Shown here piece by piece: positions 1 to 8,775 of a DNA stretch of 64,000 nt (its first letter is position 1; each line of letters opens with the position of its first letter). Source of the DNA: Anaerolineales bacterium (GTDB lineage: Bacteria; Chloroflexota; Anaerolineae; 4572-78; J111). Location: the NCBI GenBank assembly GCA_020634935.1, contig JACKAT010000004.1, positions 62,001 through 126,000 on the forward strand, read 5' to 3'. Below the pieces are notes generated by a model. The model saw only the letters and a list, made by a program, of their open reading frames with translations, made no database searches and was not told the DNA's origin. Position numbers and translations under genes: made by a program.

Positions 1-59
1 GTTTCAAGCGTAGATGAAAGCTATTTGGGAAGGCATTGATAGGTCAGTATGCAACTTTA

Positions 60-110
60 GCCGCAAATGATAACGAATGTTTAAGTTTCGTTGATATTTG
101 TGGCTTTTTT
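60..110 (+). terminator. Rho-independent terminator of a gene left of the window
   Basis: Arms at 60-68 (GCCGCAAAT) and 96-104 (ATTTGTGGC) pair. The stem continues inward through 70-77 and 87-95 with one bulge on each side, and a run of T follows from 105. Read on the plus strand this ends an upstream gene that is not in the window and insulates the RRM gene that follows. Confidence 0.7.
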
Positions 111-218
111 TATCAAAATCGTTCGCAAAATTTAAGCGAACCAACTTGATTCAGTAATGCGATCATCTTGCGCTTGTCGTCAAGAAAAGTTACTGAATAG
201 AACTCACGGAGGGTTCAG

Positions 219-596
219 ATGCAAGGTAGTAAACTGTACGTAGGGAATTTAAATTACACCGTTACCAACGACCAACTTGCCGAACTATTTGGCGCTTATG
301 GCCAAGTCCGCAGCGTCAATATCATCGAGGGTAAAGGCTTTGGGTTTGTGGAAATGTCAAGCAGTGTTGAGGCTGAAAAGGCCAAAGACGCTTTGCACGA
401 CACAGAATTTGCCGGACGTACCATGAAGGTCGATGAAGCTCGTCCCCCCAAAAGCCGCCCTCAAGACGGACGGTCAGGCGGTGGTGGCCGTCGGTCCTTC
501 GGTGGTGGTGGTGGCGGCGGCGGCGGCGATCGCCGGCCACAGAATAAAGGCGGCAGCCGAGGCGGCGGCGGTGGCGGCCCGCGAAACCGTTATTAA
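219..596 (+). CDS. RRM-domain RNA-binding protein with Gly-rich tail
   Basis: This is a 125-residue single-RRM protein of the bacterial cold-inducible Rbp type. Both RNA-contacting motifs are visible: RNP2 (KLYVGNL, residues 5-11) and RNP1 (KGFGFVEM, about 39-46). After the RRM (about 4-76) comes a low-complexity Gly/Arg tail with runs of up to nine Gly, typical of RNA-chaperone tails. The start is set by a strong ribosome site (GGAGGG, 208-213) five bases before ATG 219. The family binds single-stranded RNA and is often cold induced. The roughly 100-nt leader between the upstream terminator and the start could carry such control, but no element is resolved. The FKBP isomerase follows after a 22-nt gap, so the two may be co-transcribed. 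Confidence 0.9.
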   Translation: MQGSKLYVGNLNYTVTNDQLAELFGAYGQVRSVNIIEGKGFGFVEMSSSVEAEKAKDALHDTEFAGRTMKVDEARPPKSRPQDGRSGGGGRRSFGGGGGGGGGDRRPQNKGGSRGGGGGGPRNRY

Positions 597-618
597 TTTT
601 TAAGTGAAAGGCAGGAGA

Positions 619-1047
619 ATGACCCAAGCTCAACATGGTGACACGGTAAAAGTTCATTACACAGGCAAATTAGAAGACGGCTCTCAATTCGATACCTCGA
701 CTACAGGCGAGCCACTGGAGTTTACGCTGGGCGATGGACAAATTATCCCCGGCTTTGAAAACGCCATTATCGGCATGGCGCCCGGTGATGCTAAGACAGT
801 GACCATTCCCTCGCAAGAGGCTTATGGCGAACATCGGGACGACATGGTTATAGTCGTTAATAAGGCTCAATTTCCAAGCCACATTACCCCGGAAGTTGGC
901 CAGCAGCTAGAGATGCGCCAGGCCAACAATCAGCCCCTCAGTGTCGTCATCACCGATATTTCCGGGGAAGATGTAACGCTAGATGCTAACCATCCGTTGG
1001 CCGGGAAGGATTTGGTGTTTGAGTTGGAGTTAGTAGCGATTGTTTAA
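619..1047 (+). CDS. FKBP-type peptidyl-prolyl isomerase, SlyD-like
   Basis: The product has 142 residues. The N-terminal FKBP segment (GDTVKVHYTGKLEDGSQFD, with GQIIPGFENAIIGM) is interrupted by an insert-in-flap region. It resumes in the C-terminal signature NHPLAGKDLVFELEL that marks SlyD/SlpA-type enzymes. The family catalyses proline cis/trans isomerisation and acts as a folding chaperone in the cytoplasm. The His-rich metal-binding tail of enterobacterial SlyD is absent. The frame stays open to a GTG at 604, but ATG 619 is preferred because AAAGG (607-611) lies seven bases upstream. The gene is followed by a strong terminator and probably shares a transcript with the RRM gene. Confidence 0.92.
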   Translation: MTQAQHGDTVKVHYTGKLEDGSQFDTSTTGEPLEFTLGDGQIIPGFENAIIGMAPGDAKTVTIPSQEAYGEHRDDMVIVVNKAQFPSHITPEVGQQLEMRQANNQPLSVVITDISGEDVTLDANHPLAGKDLVFELELVAIV

Positions 1048-1117
1048 GTTGGCGATGAGTGATGGGGGGATGGCGCCCTAATCGCGCCGTTACCCTTGTA
1101 AACGAATGTCAGGCAGA

Positions 1118-1156
1118 AGACGCAAGACTTTTTGGAGCGAGTCCTGCGTCTTTTTT
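1118..1156 (+). terminator. Rho-independent terminator after the FKBP gene
   Basis: Twelve-base arms AGACGCAAGACT (1118-1129) and AGTCCTGCGTCT (1140-1151) pair with one G-T wobble and are followed by T6 (1151-1156). This closes the RRM-FKBP unit. Confidence 0.9.
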
Positions 1157-1196
1157 GTTGGCCGGCTGGGGTCACTATTGTACCCAAAACAACCTC

Positions 1197-1427
1197 TAAG
1201 TAATTTTCATAACTAACTTATGAGTTTGACATTAGTACACTGTAAATTAAGTGATTAAGCTTTTGTCATGGCGAGCGAAGCGAAGCCATCTCCTCCTCCG
1301 AACGCGGAGATGGCTTCGTCGTTCCGCCTCGCCATGACCATAACCCCCAAAAACTTAATTTACGCTGTATTAGGATGAATAGACAAAATTTACAGGATTT
1401 TCAGGATAAAATAAGTAAAAATCATTA
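1197..1427. repeat. MITE-like repeat A, copy 1 (truncated, interrupted)
   Basis: The segment 1197-1231 matches the left end of the 150-bp element seen intact at 5517-5666 and 19969-20118 (start TAAGTAATTTTCATAACTAA). It is then interrupted by a second element (1236-1369). It resumes at 1374 with GATGAATAGACA and a diverged version of the internal segment, and stops near 1427, so the right terminal repeat is missing. It is an old, broken copy. Confidence 0.75.
1236..1369. mobile_element. Nested MITE-like palindrome with TTAG target duplication
   Basis: A 134-bp insert lies inside repeat A. Its 17-bp imperfect terminal inverted repeats are TACACTGTAAATTAAGT (1236-1252) and ACTTAATTTACGCTGTA (1353-1369). 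TTAG is present on both sides (1232-1235 and 1370-1373), as expected of a target-site duplication. The interior (1265-1338) is a long hairpin built on ATGGCGAGCGAAGCGAAGCC, a motif I know as a dispersed palindrome in Chloroflexota genomes. It has no coding capacity, so movement would need a transposase in trans. Confidence 0.75.
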
Positions 1428-1431
1428 GGCG

Positions 1432-1552
1432 TTACGCAGTTCAAAAGATGACAGTCACTTTGGGCCGAAAATGAACGTCCGCTTAAGCTCAAACAACGCT
1501 ATTTATCGCGTCTAAGTGACTGTCACCGGGTTCGATTCACCCAACTGCGTAA
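1432..1552. repeat. Palindromic element C, copy 1 (TTACGCAGTT ends)
   Basis: Outer arms TTACGCAGTT (1432-1441) and AACTGCGTAA (1543-1552) are perfect inverted repeats. Inner arms GACAGTCACTT (1450-1460) and AAGTGACTGTC (1514-1524) are also perfect. The ends match those of the element at 58369-58480 while the interiors differ. It lies between the FKBP terminator and the next gene and has no open frame. Confidence 0.7.
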
Positions 1553-1684
1553 GTCCTATCCTTATTAGGATCGACTACTACCCAATAATGGCTCGACCAT
1601 TGGCCGTGGTTGCTTTGTAGCCAATCTTTTGTGGCCGGGGGAGACGTGGTATACTCGACGCAGCATCATTTCCGAGGGATGATT

Positions 1685-2806
1685 ATGACCCACATTTCTA
1701 TCGACTCCATTGAAATCTATCACTACCGGCTGCCGCTCGACCCGCCGTTTCACGCGTCGTGGGACCCGCAGCCGAGAACGAGCTTCGGCGCGACGCTGGT
1801 TCGGGTGCGGGCCGGGGATTACGAGGGCGTCGGGGCGGGAGACGCCATGTTGGGCCTGGCCGGCCACGAAAATCTCTTTATCGGGCGCGATCCGTTTGAG
1901 ATTGAGCGGCACGTGCGGGTCATTGATAATCTACAATTCCACTATGGCCGGATGTGGCCGCTGGAGGTGGCGTTGTGGGATTTGATGGGCCACATCAGTG
2001 AGCAGCCGTTATGGAAGCTGCTCGGCGGGGCGCAGCCGGCAGGTACGCCCTTCCCGCCTCCACCGGCGAGCGTGTGCCGCCAGACGTGCGGGCCGGAGTT
2101 CTGGCGCGGCAGCTTCAGGCGCAGGGCTTTTCGGCGATGAAGCTCCGTTTCCACGCCGCCGACCCCGCGACGACCTGCCGTCGTCCGAGCTGTGAGCTGC
2201 GACGCGGTCGGCGGCGCGTTGGAGCTTTTGGTCGATGCCAACCAGGGCTGGCAAATGCCGTGACACCGCTGCGCCGTGGGACTTCAAAACCGCGTTGGGA
2301 TGGCTGACGCCCTGGCTGAGCTGATGTCTACTGGCTGGAGGAGCCGCTGCACCGCCACGATTTTCGCGGTTTGGCCGAATTGCGGCGGCGGGCGCGAGTC
2401 CGCATCGCCGGGGCGAGGGCAATCGAGAGTTCGTTGAACTGCGAGAGATATCTGCATCACGGCTCGCTCGATGTCTACCAGCCGGACGTGGTGTGGAGTA
2501 CCGGCGTGCCGGGCGCGCCAGTTGGTGGCGGAAGTTCAGGCGGCGGAGCCATCTATTCGCCGCACACCTGGGGCGACGGGTTGGTGCTGCTGGCCAACCT
2601 GCACGTCTCGGCGGCGGTGTCTCAAGCGCCGCTTCTTTATCGAATTCCTGTTCGATCCGCCCCACTGGTCGCCAGAGCGGCGCGATTTCATCCTGCCGTC
2701 GCCGATTATGCCGGATGCAACGGGTTATATTTTGCTCTCAGATAAACCTGGTCTCGGTGTGACGATCGATTGGGCGGCACTGGAACCACTAAAAGCAAAC
2801 AGCTAA
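1685..2806 (+). pseudogene. Enolase-superfamily (mandelate racemase/MLE-like) enzyme, frameshifted
   Basis: Pieces in all three plus frames assemble into a mandelate racemase/muconate-lactonizing-type protein. The N-terminal cap is readable from 1685 to about 2040. The barrel follows, with metal-ligand motifs LLVDANQGW (near 2230) and EEP (near 2340), then a GEGNREF-like ligand (about 2415). The catalytic-His context SPHTWGDG (about 2560) comes next, and the C-terminus ends at TAA 2804-2806. Members abstract the alpha-proton of carboxylate substrates; which substrate cannot be told. The start has a ribosome site (GAGGG, 1674-1678) and a TATACT box at 1650-1655. At least six frameshifts break it, although the catalytic motifs survive locally. 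It is either a pseudogene or correct DNA read badly; see the finding on the frameshifted block. Confidence 0.75.
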
Positions 2807-2819
2807 AACTACTGACCCT

Positions 2820-3475
2820 AATTTACAAACTCGGTTTGACGCTGATCTCACTGTACTTGACACTACCCCCAACTCCCTCGACCGCTTACACTCGACCTCA
2901 ACAACATTTATCCCCATACCAACCTCTATTCCCATCTCGACTGCTGGCCCTCAAATTGCGCTCAACGACCTCATATATCGCGCTAAGACTCAAACGCGCT
3001 GACGACTCACAAATTGCGCCCGACGACTCATAAATTGCGCCCGACGACTCACAAATTGCCCGAGACCTCACATAATCGTTGAGTTGTTTTACAAAATAGG
3101 TGGCGTGTCTTAGAAAATCATTGCTTGGTCTTATATAATCGTTGGATTGACCTCATAATCCGTTTGAACTCTTACAAATTGGTGGCTTGTCTTAGAAAAC
3201 AGGTGGCGCGTCTTAGAAAATCATTGGCTTGTCCTATATAATCGTTGGATTGACTCCATAATCCGTTTGAACTCTTACAAAATTGGCTGAGGGACTAATA
3301 ATACTGACTTTCAAGGACAAAATTAGCTTGTTGGTTTACCCAAGCTGGCTAACGACTCGCCTAATACGTCCAGCGATTTACCGATTGCGCTCGGCGACTC
3401 ACAGATTACGTTAGTCTAGTGGCAAATATCGATTGATGCCTACCAATAATGACTTACAACTCACAAAAATGGATA
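2820..3475. repeat. Degenerate 21-nt tandem array
   Basis: About thirty units of roughly 21 nt follow one another, loosely CTYANAAATYG plus variable bases ending in GA. The clearest are near 3003-3060 (CTCACAAATTGCGCCCGACGA repeated with small changes). A higher-order copy of about 80 nt is visible: 3106-3180 recurs at about 3190-3275. Read on the other strand the units match those at 48803-49140. No protein or RNA gene is recognisable here. Confidence 0.75.
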
Positions 3476-3484
3476 AATCAGCCA

Positions 3485-5498
3485 TCAAGAATGCACCTCG
3501 TACCCATCGAGCATTGTTAATGCCAGAGCTGGGACATCAGCCAGGTGGCGCAATGCGTCAAGTTGCCGGGTCGTGCCGATGACGGCCACCAGGTCGCCAG
3601 GCGGCAAAGCGGTAGTCGATTTCGGGATTAGGGTGAAGGATATCATCGCGCAAACGCCCACGACCGAAGCGCCGGTTTGGCGGCGAATGGCCGCTTCCTT
3701 GATGGTTTGTCCCACCAGCGGGCTGGTTTGGCGGTAGCGAAAGCAGGTTAGATCGAGCAGGTGTGTGGCGTTTTGCAGTTGAGCGATGGTGCGATACTTT
3801 TGTGCGTCTGGTACAGGGGCGCGTACAACCCCAAGGCGAATCGAGTTTGTGAATTGGCGAATCTCCGCCGCCGGAATGTTGAGATGCAGCAGCGCCTGGC
3901 GGGTAATTTCAGGCCGGTTTCGAATTCGGGCTGACTATCTCACATAAACGCCATAGTTCGTGTAAGGTCCGCATCTGCTCCACCCCTGCGGCTCTGGCTA
4001 CAATCCGTGAACGGTCGGATTTAAGGTGGCGCACCTGATCAACAATCGATTGAGTCGTCAAAACGGCTGGCACGGTGATCAAGACTCAGACAGGCCTGGT
4101 CAACTTGGGCCGCTTCCAGCACGACCTCTGGCTGGCGTCGCCAAAAATAACTGGCATTTCGGCGGCCTTTGGCTTCTTCAACCCGGCGATAATCGGAGCT
4201 TCGATCAGCGCAAAAGCCAGATCTGCGCTGCAGAACTTCAGCCACATACCGACCGACCGCGGCCGCCGCCGGCAATCACCACATGCTCGCGCAGGCCAGT
4301 CTGCGGCAGGTTGATGGTTTGAACCGGCTCGTGTTTGAACCATCGCTTGCGCAGGGCATACAGCGGCGCGGTAAAGCCGGAAACGAACGGCGTCAGCACC
4401 ATTGTCACAATCGCGGTGTTGAGCACCAGCGAGTACATTCCTCGCCAATCGAGCCAGTGCTGAGGCCGACGCGAGCCAGCACAAACGCGAACTCGCCCAC
4501 CTGAAACAGCCCTCCCAACCCGACCGCCAGCGGCACGACATTGTAGTAGCCAAAGGCCCAACTGATCGACCCAAAATCAACGCCTTACCAATCGAGACCA
4601 GCAGCACCAGCAGCAGCACCGTCCCCAGATTGGCCAGCAGCAGACCCGGGTCCAACAACATCCCAAACCGAGGGTAAAGAAGAGCAGCGCGAAGATATCG
4701 CGAGGGGATGGATATCGCTGAGAGCCTGATGGCCGTAATCCGACCTCGCTGAGAACCATACTGGCTACAAACGCGCCAAACGCGAAAGAGAGACCAAAGA
4801 GGTAGGTGGTGTAACCAATCCCCAATCCAATCGCCGTAATGGCCAGCAAAACAGCTCCGAGAGTTCCAGGTGGCAATGTAGGCCATTAAGCGGGGCAGCA
4901 GCCGGTGCCTAAGAAGACCATTAAGGCCAGAAAGATAATCGCCTTCAGAGCGGCTAAGCCGAGAATAGGCAAACCAGCCTCCGGATCATTGCTAACTGCG
5001 GCAGAATGATCATCAGCGGCACCACTGCCAAATCTTGCACAATTAGCATGCCGATCATAACCTCAGCTGGAGAGCGTGCCGAGCCGGCCCTGGCTCATCA
5101 ATCGTTTTCAGCAGCACCATCGTGCTGGACAGCGAGATTAGGCTGCCGAACCAGACCGACGCGATCCAATCCCAGCCCAGCAGCCAGCCAAGGCCGTAGC
5201 CATAAACAATGGTCAAAATCATTTGGATGGGCGTGCCGATGAGCGCGACATGGCGAACAGGCTTTAGTTCCTTGAATGAAAACTCCAGACCGAGGGCAAA
5301 GAGCAGCAGCGCCACTCCGATTTCGGCCAGCAACTCGATTTCGTGAATGTCGCCAACGGTGACGCCGCCGGTGTGCGGGCCAACCAGAACGCCGGCCAAG
5401 ATATAACCTAGAATGAGCGGCTGTTTGAATTGTTGCGCAATAACACCCCCGATCAGTCCGGCCACAACGATGATGGCAATGTCAGCAGCTATTCCCAT
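3485..5498 (-). pseudogene. Kef-type CPA2 cation/proton antiporter, frameshifted
   Basis: The minus-strand frames give a CPA2 antiporter in order. The N-terminal membrane part is readable from ATG 5498 to about 5055 (starts MGIAADIAIIVVAGLIGG; ALGLEFSFKEL; TMVLLKT). Further helices lie at 4876-4577. The TrkA-N/RCK segment HVVIAGGGR with GRYVAEVLQR is near 4300-4230. The TrkA-C domain ends in VAVIGTTRQLDALRHLADVP near 3550. The family exchanges K+ or Na+ for protons under nucleotide gating. The start is well supported (AAGGAG ten bases before ATG). Five or more frameshifts and in-frame stops interrupt it. Two intact paralogues lie at 53941-57800. Confidence 0.8.
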
Positions 5499-5516
5499 GT
5501 CTGTTTGATCTCCTTT

Positions 5517-5666
5517 TAAGTAATTTTCATAACTAACTTGTGAGTTTGAGACCAGGATGAATAGACAGGATTTACAGGATTTCCAAGATTAAAATAAGGA
5601 AAAATCATATTAATCCTGTTAATTCTGTCTAAATTAATGTAACAACTTAGAGTTGAAAACTACTTA
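5517..5666. repeat. MITE-like repeat A, copy 2 (complete)
   Basis: This 150-bp element has imperfect 20-bp terminal inverted repeats: TAAGTAATTTTCATAACTAA at the left and the complement of TAAGTAGTTTTCAACTCTAA at the right. The interior holds a second inverted pair around AATAGACAGGATTTACAGG and AATCCTGTTAATTCTGTCT. By eye it is identical base for base to 19969-20118. It sits 19 bp upstream of the antiporter start, inside the frameshifted block. Confidence 0.85.
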
Positions 5667-5699
5667 AGTCAACTAATGGTTTTTGAGTTTTGGAGGGGT

Positions 5700-6000
5700 T
5701 ACAAGCCAGTGTTCAGCTATTAGCGGTCAGCCATCAGTTTTTTCTAATTTGAACGTAAGCGTTCAGTCTTTAGCTATCAGCTATCAGCTTTTTGCTTATT
5801 CCGGCAAATATTTAGTTACAGAAGCCGGTTATGATGGCCCAAACGTCATCATTATTGTTAAAGCTGATTGCTGAAGGTTGCTAGCTGAACGCTTATATTT
5901 GAACAAATGTTTAGCTTATAGAGCCGGTAATAATAGCGCAAAAGTTATTCTTAGGAATAGTACTGACGGCTAGAGGCTGATAGCTGAACACTTAGGGCTA
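5700..6000. repeat. AGCTATCAGC-type intergenic repeats, about three units
   Basis: Heptamer-like strings (CAGCTATCAGCTATCAGC and variants such as CAGCTATTAGCGGTCAGCC) alternate with a roughly 100-nt segment containing AGCCGGT(T)ATGATGGC. Related segments recur at 32105-32265 and 50401-50475. The ends are mutually inverted (TAGCTATCAG against CTGATAGCTGA), so the units can fold back. A short frame crosses the region but shows no protein features. Confidence 0.65.
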
Positions 6001-6113
6001 TCAGTATAATGATGAATTATGAGTCTTTCAAGAAAAACGGGAGATAGGAGAATAAAAACAGCCGGTAGCTTAATGCTGCTGACTGTTGAATGGTTGAAAG
6101 AAAGAGGTTTGAT

Positions 6114-6428
6114 TTAGATGGGACCCTGAATCGTACCGCGAGCTGCGTAATCGCCTAAAGCGATGAGAGCAGCATAACGATTAGGAACAGAAACCCGCGT
6201 ACCAAATATCCAAACCACCCTGCTGCTGTGGCGCAAGTGCATAAAGAAAAGGATGATCAGGGAGGCTTTGACAATAGCGACAACCATGGTTACAGTTTTA
6301 TCAGGTGCCAAAATCGGCGTAGCTTCATAAAGCGTAAGGGCTAAAGGACCATTAAACCGGCAAAACCATCGAAGGGTACTAACCGGCGTAATATGATGAT
6401 TGTGTTCTTCGTTATGATGTTCGGCCAT
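6114..6428 (-). CDS. Cytochrome c oxidase subunit IV-like protein, locally garbled
   Basis: The frame is open for about 104 residues. A His/Glu-rich N-terminus (MAEHHNEEHNHH) is followed by a helix ending in VKASLIILFFMHLRHSS, the hallmark of the small prokaryotic COX4-type subunit, and the C-terminus is DYAARGTIQGPI. Residues 17-40 and 68-84 do not look like the family. This suggests compensating indels like those of the neighbouring genes. It is the last gene of the act-SCO-cox run. ATG 6428 overlaps the end of coxC. The subunit is structural and membrane bound. Confidence 0.7.
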   Translation of the reverse strand: MAEHHNEEHNHHITPVSTLRWFCRFNGPLALTLYEATPILAPDKTVTMVVAIVKASLIILFFMHLRHSSRVVWIFGTRVSVPNRYAALIALGDYAARGTIQGPI

Positions 6429-6436
6429 ATTATCGC

Positions 6437-7073
6437 TCAATTAAATAGAATAAAGGAAAGATAAAAACCCACGCAATATCGACAAAGTGCCAGTACAACC
6501 CCTATGATTTCGATGGTATCGTAATTGACGGAGGAGTAAAAACCTCGCATCGCTTTAACCGTGATAATCGCTAAGATGGTTCCGCTGACCAAAGCATAGT
6601 GGCGTGTAAGCCGGTTGCGGCAAAATATAGGCAAAAAGAGGGCTGCTTGCTGAGGATACTCGCCTTCATAATGAAAGTTAGGACCCGGATCAAACGATGT
6701 TCATATTTCTGGTAATATTCAAAGCCTTTTAATCCCCAGAAAGACTGGAGCCTAACACCAGCGTTAGGGTTAAAAATGTGACTAACATCTTTCGCTTGTT
6801 GACTTGGCAAGCATAAACCGCCAAGGCCATCGTCAAACTACTGCACTAGCAGGACAAAGGTATTAAATACTGCTCAGCACAATATCGAGTTCCTTGTTCG
6901 CTTCTGCTAAAGCGCGTGGATAGTTGTAATAATAAACGGCGTAGACCAGGAAAATACCCCCAAACAGCATCACTTCGCAACGAGAAATACCCATTATGCC
7001 TAAAGTATTCGTTCTCGCGCTGCTGCTCATATCCTTAAAATAAGGGGCGACTAGATGATCCACCGTGAGCCAA
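6437..7073 (-). pseudogene. coxC: Cytochrome c oxidase subunit III, frameshifted
   Basis: The translated pieces read in order: an N-terminus AHGGSSSRPLF beginning just after the coxA stop, SEVMLFGGIFLVYAVYY (7000-6930), ANKELDIVLSSI, then KGFEYYQKYEHRLI (near 6720). The frame ends in IIGVV-type helices at 6437. These are the seven-helix subunit III landmarks; this subunit stabilises the catalytic core. A ribosome site (GAGAGGTG) lies in the coxA 3' end. The first codon reads TTG at 7073. At least four frameshifts break the gene. Confidence 0.8.
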
Positions 7074-7074
7074 A

Positions 7075-8700
7075 TTACACCTCTCTGAATGGATGATAAT
7101 TATAAGCTTCTGTCGTCACCACTGGCGTTTTCTCAAAATTCCCGTGCGGCGGCGGCGAAGTGGTGGTCCATTCCAGGCCAACCGCACCCCAAGGGTTAGG
7201 ACCGGCTTCTTACCGAAACGCAGCGACCTAAATCAGGTAACAGAGCGGCAAAAATGTAGCCGATGCCCAACACCGTTGAGCCAAGGTTGAGGCCACGTGC
7301 AGCTCCTGGAACTCGGGGATAGACGTGGTAGCGGCGCGGCATCCCCAGATAGCCCAGAATAAATTGGGGAGGAAGGTCAGGTTGAAGCCGATAAAGATAA
7401 TCACGGCCGATAAAATCCCCAAACCTTCGTTATACATAGTGCGGTCATTTCGGCCACCAGAAGGTGAAGCGCCCCAGGTAGGGCCATTACCGTGGCCCCG
7501 CACCATCACATAGTGGAAGTGCGCCACCACAAAGTAGGTATCGTGAACGTGGACATCGGTTGCCAAGGCGCCCAAGAACAAACCGGTCAGCCTTTCCAAT
7601 GGTAAAGAGACCGATGAAACTCCAGCACTGTAGAACATCGGCGTTTGGAAGATAATGGTTCCTTTATACAACGTGGCAGTCCAGTTGAAGAATCTTAATA
7701 GCCGATGGAATGGCAACCGCAAAGGTGAGCAAGAGAAGACAATGCCAGCATAACCGACCGCCCGCTGACAAACATATGATGACCCCAAACCAGGAAGCTG
7801 ATCAGGGCGATAGCCATACTGGATATGGCAATAAATTCATAGCTAAAAATCCGCCTGCGGGAGAAGCAGGTGATTAGCCTCGCTGGCCACACCCATCGCC
7901 GGTAGAACCATAATATAGACGGCCGGTGAGGTAGAACCAGAATAGATGCTGGAAGAGGACGGATCGCCGCCCAGATTAGGATTAAAGATGCCGATCCCAA
8001 AAATTCGCCCAAGCCGGCCAGAATGAGGGTTGCCGATAGAACGGGCGTACCGAGCATGATAATGATGCTGGTAGCATACTCCAGTATTAAATAACGGTAG
8101 GCGGAACCAGGTTAACCCCGGAGCGCGATCATTTTGTGGATGGGTGACAATGAAATTGAGGCCGGTCATAATCGACGAGAAGCCGACTAAAAACCCCCAG
8201 TACCGTTAAAATGACGGCCGAATTGGCATGGCGGTACTGTAGGGGTATAGGAAGGTCCAGCCTGTATCAACGCCGCCCCAAACAGACCACGGCGATAATA
8301 AACAGACCCGAAATAATATACACATACCAACTGCCCAAGTTAATCCTGGGAAACGCCAAACCTTTGGCCCCGATCATAATCGGAATAAGGAAGTTGCCAA
8401 ACACACCGGGACTGGCCGGAATAAGGAAAAGAAAAACCATAATAACGCCGTGATAGTAAACGAGCGGTTATAGTAATCCGACGACATGAGATCGGCTTAG
8501 GTGTCATCAGGTCAAGGCGTAATAGAAAATGGCCAAAACCACCAAAAAAGAAGAAGAAGGTGACAGACATTGAAACAAAGAAGAGCAATGCGTTTGTGAT
8601 CAGGTGTAGTTAGCAGCCAGGATTTAACCCCATAAGCCCAATTTAGATAATTTTTCTTCTTCATGGCCCTAAGGTCCATTGGGGGAGATGTAACTGCCAT
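7075..8700 (-). pseudogene. coxA: Cytochrome c oxidase subunit I, frameshifted
   Basis: This is the haem-copper catalytic subunit. The start ATG 8700 has a good site (GGGAGG) and begins MAVTSPPMDLRAMKKKNYL followed by the TPDHKRIAL helix. Downstream pieces include YVLPAMGV-type helix VI text (about 7900), VWGHHMFVSG (7790-7760, the copper B His-His pair) and THVHDTYFVVAHFHYVM (7570-7500, the haem ligand region). The C-terminus is GPNPWGAVGLEWTTTSPPPHGNFE, ending at TAA 7077-7075. At least ten frameshifts occur in 1.6 kb, yet every ligand motif can be read in some frame. The spacing to coxC and coxB is that of an intact operon. Confidence 0.85.
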
Positions 8701-8775
8701 AAATCGTTTCCTCCCTTAGATCATCGCTGCAAGCGATTATAGCTTGAACGCCCCAGTTATTAGAAAAGGTAATGA

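Noticed and set aside
322..657. 111-codon minus-strand frame rich in Arg and His
   Set aside because: It is the antisense of the Gly-rich RRM gene tail; composition is explained by GGT/GGC repeats on the other strand.
1525..1552. tRNA T-arm-like text (GGTTCGATTC) with acceptor-like ends
   Set aside because: The flanking stems are the inverted ends of palindrome C, the spacing is too long for a tRNA and no anticodon arm can be placed.
2770..3033. 87-codon plus-strand frame after the enolase-family gene
   Set aside because: It runs from the broken gene end into the 21-nt tandem array and has no family features or ribosome site.
5683..5874. 63-codon frame in the AGCTATCAGC repeats
   Set aside because: Ser/Gln/Tyr-rich text arises from the seven-base repeats and is not conserved between repeat copies.
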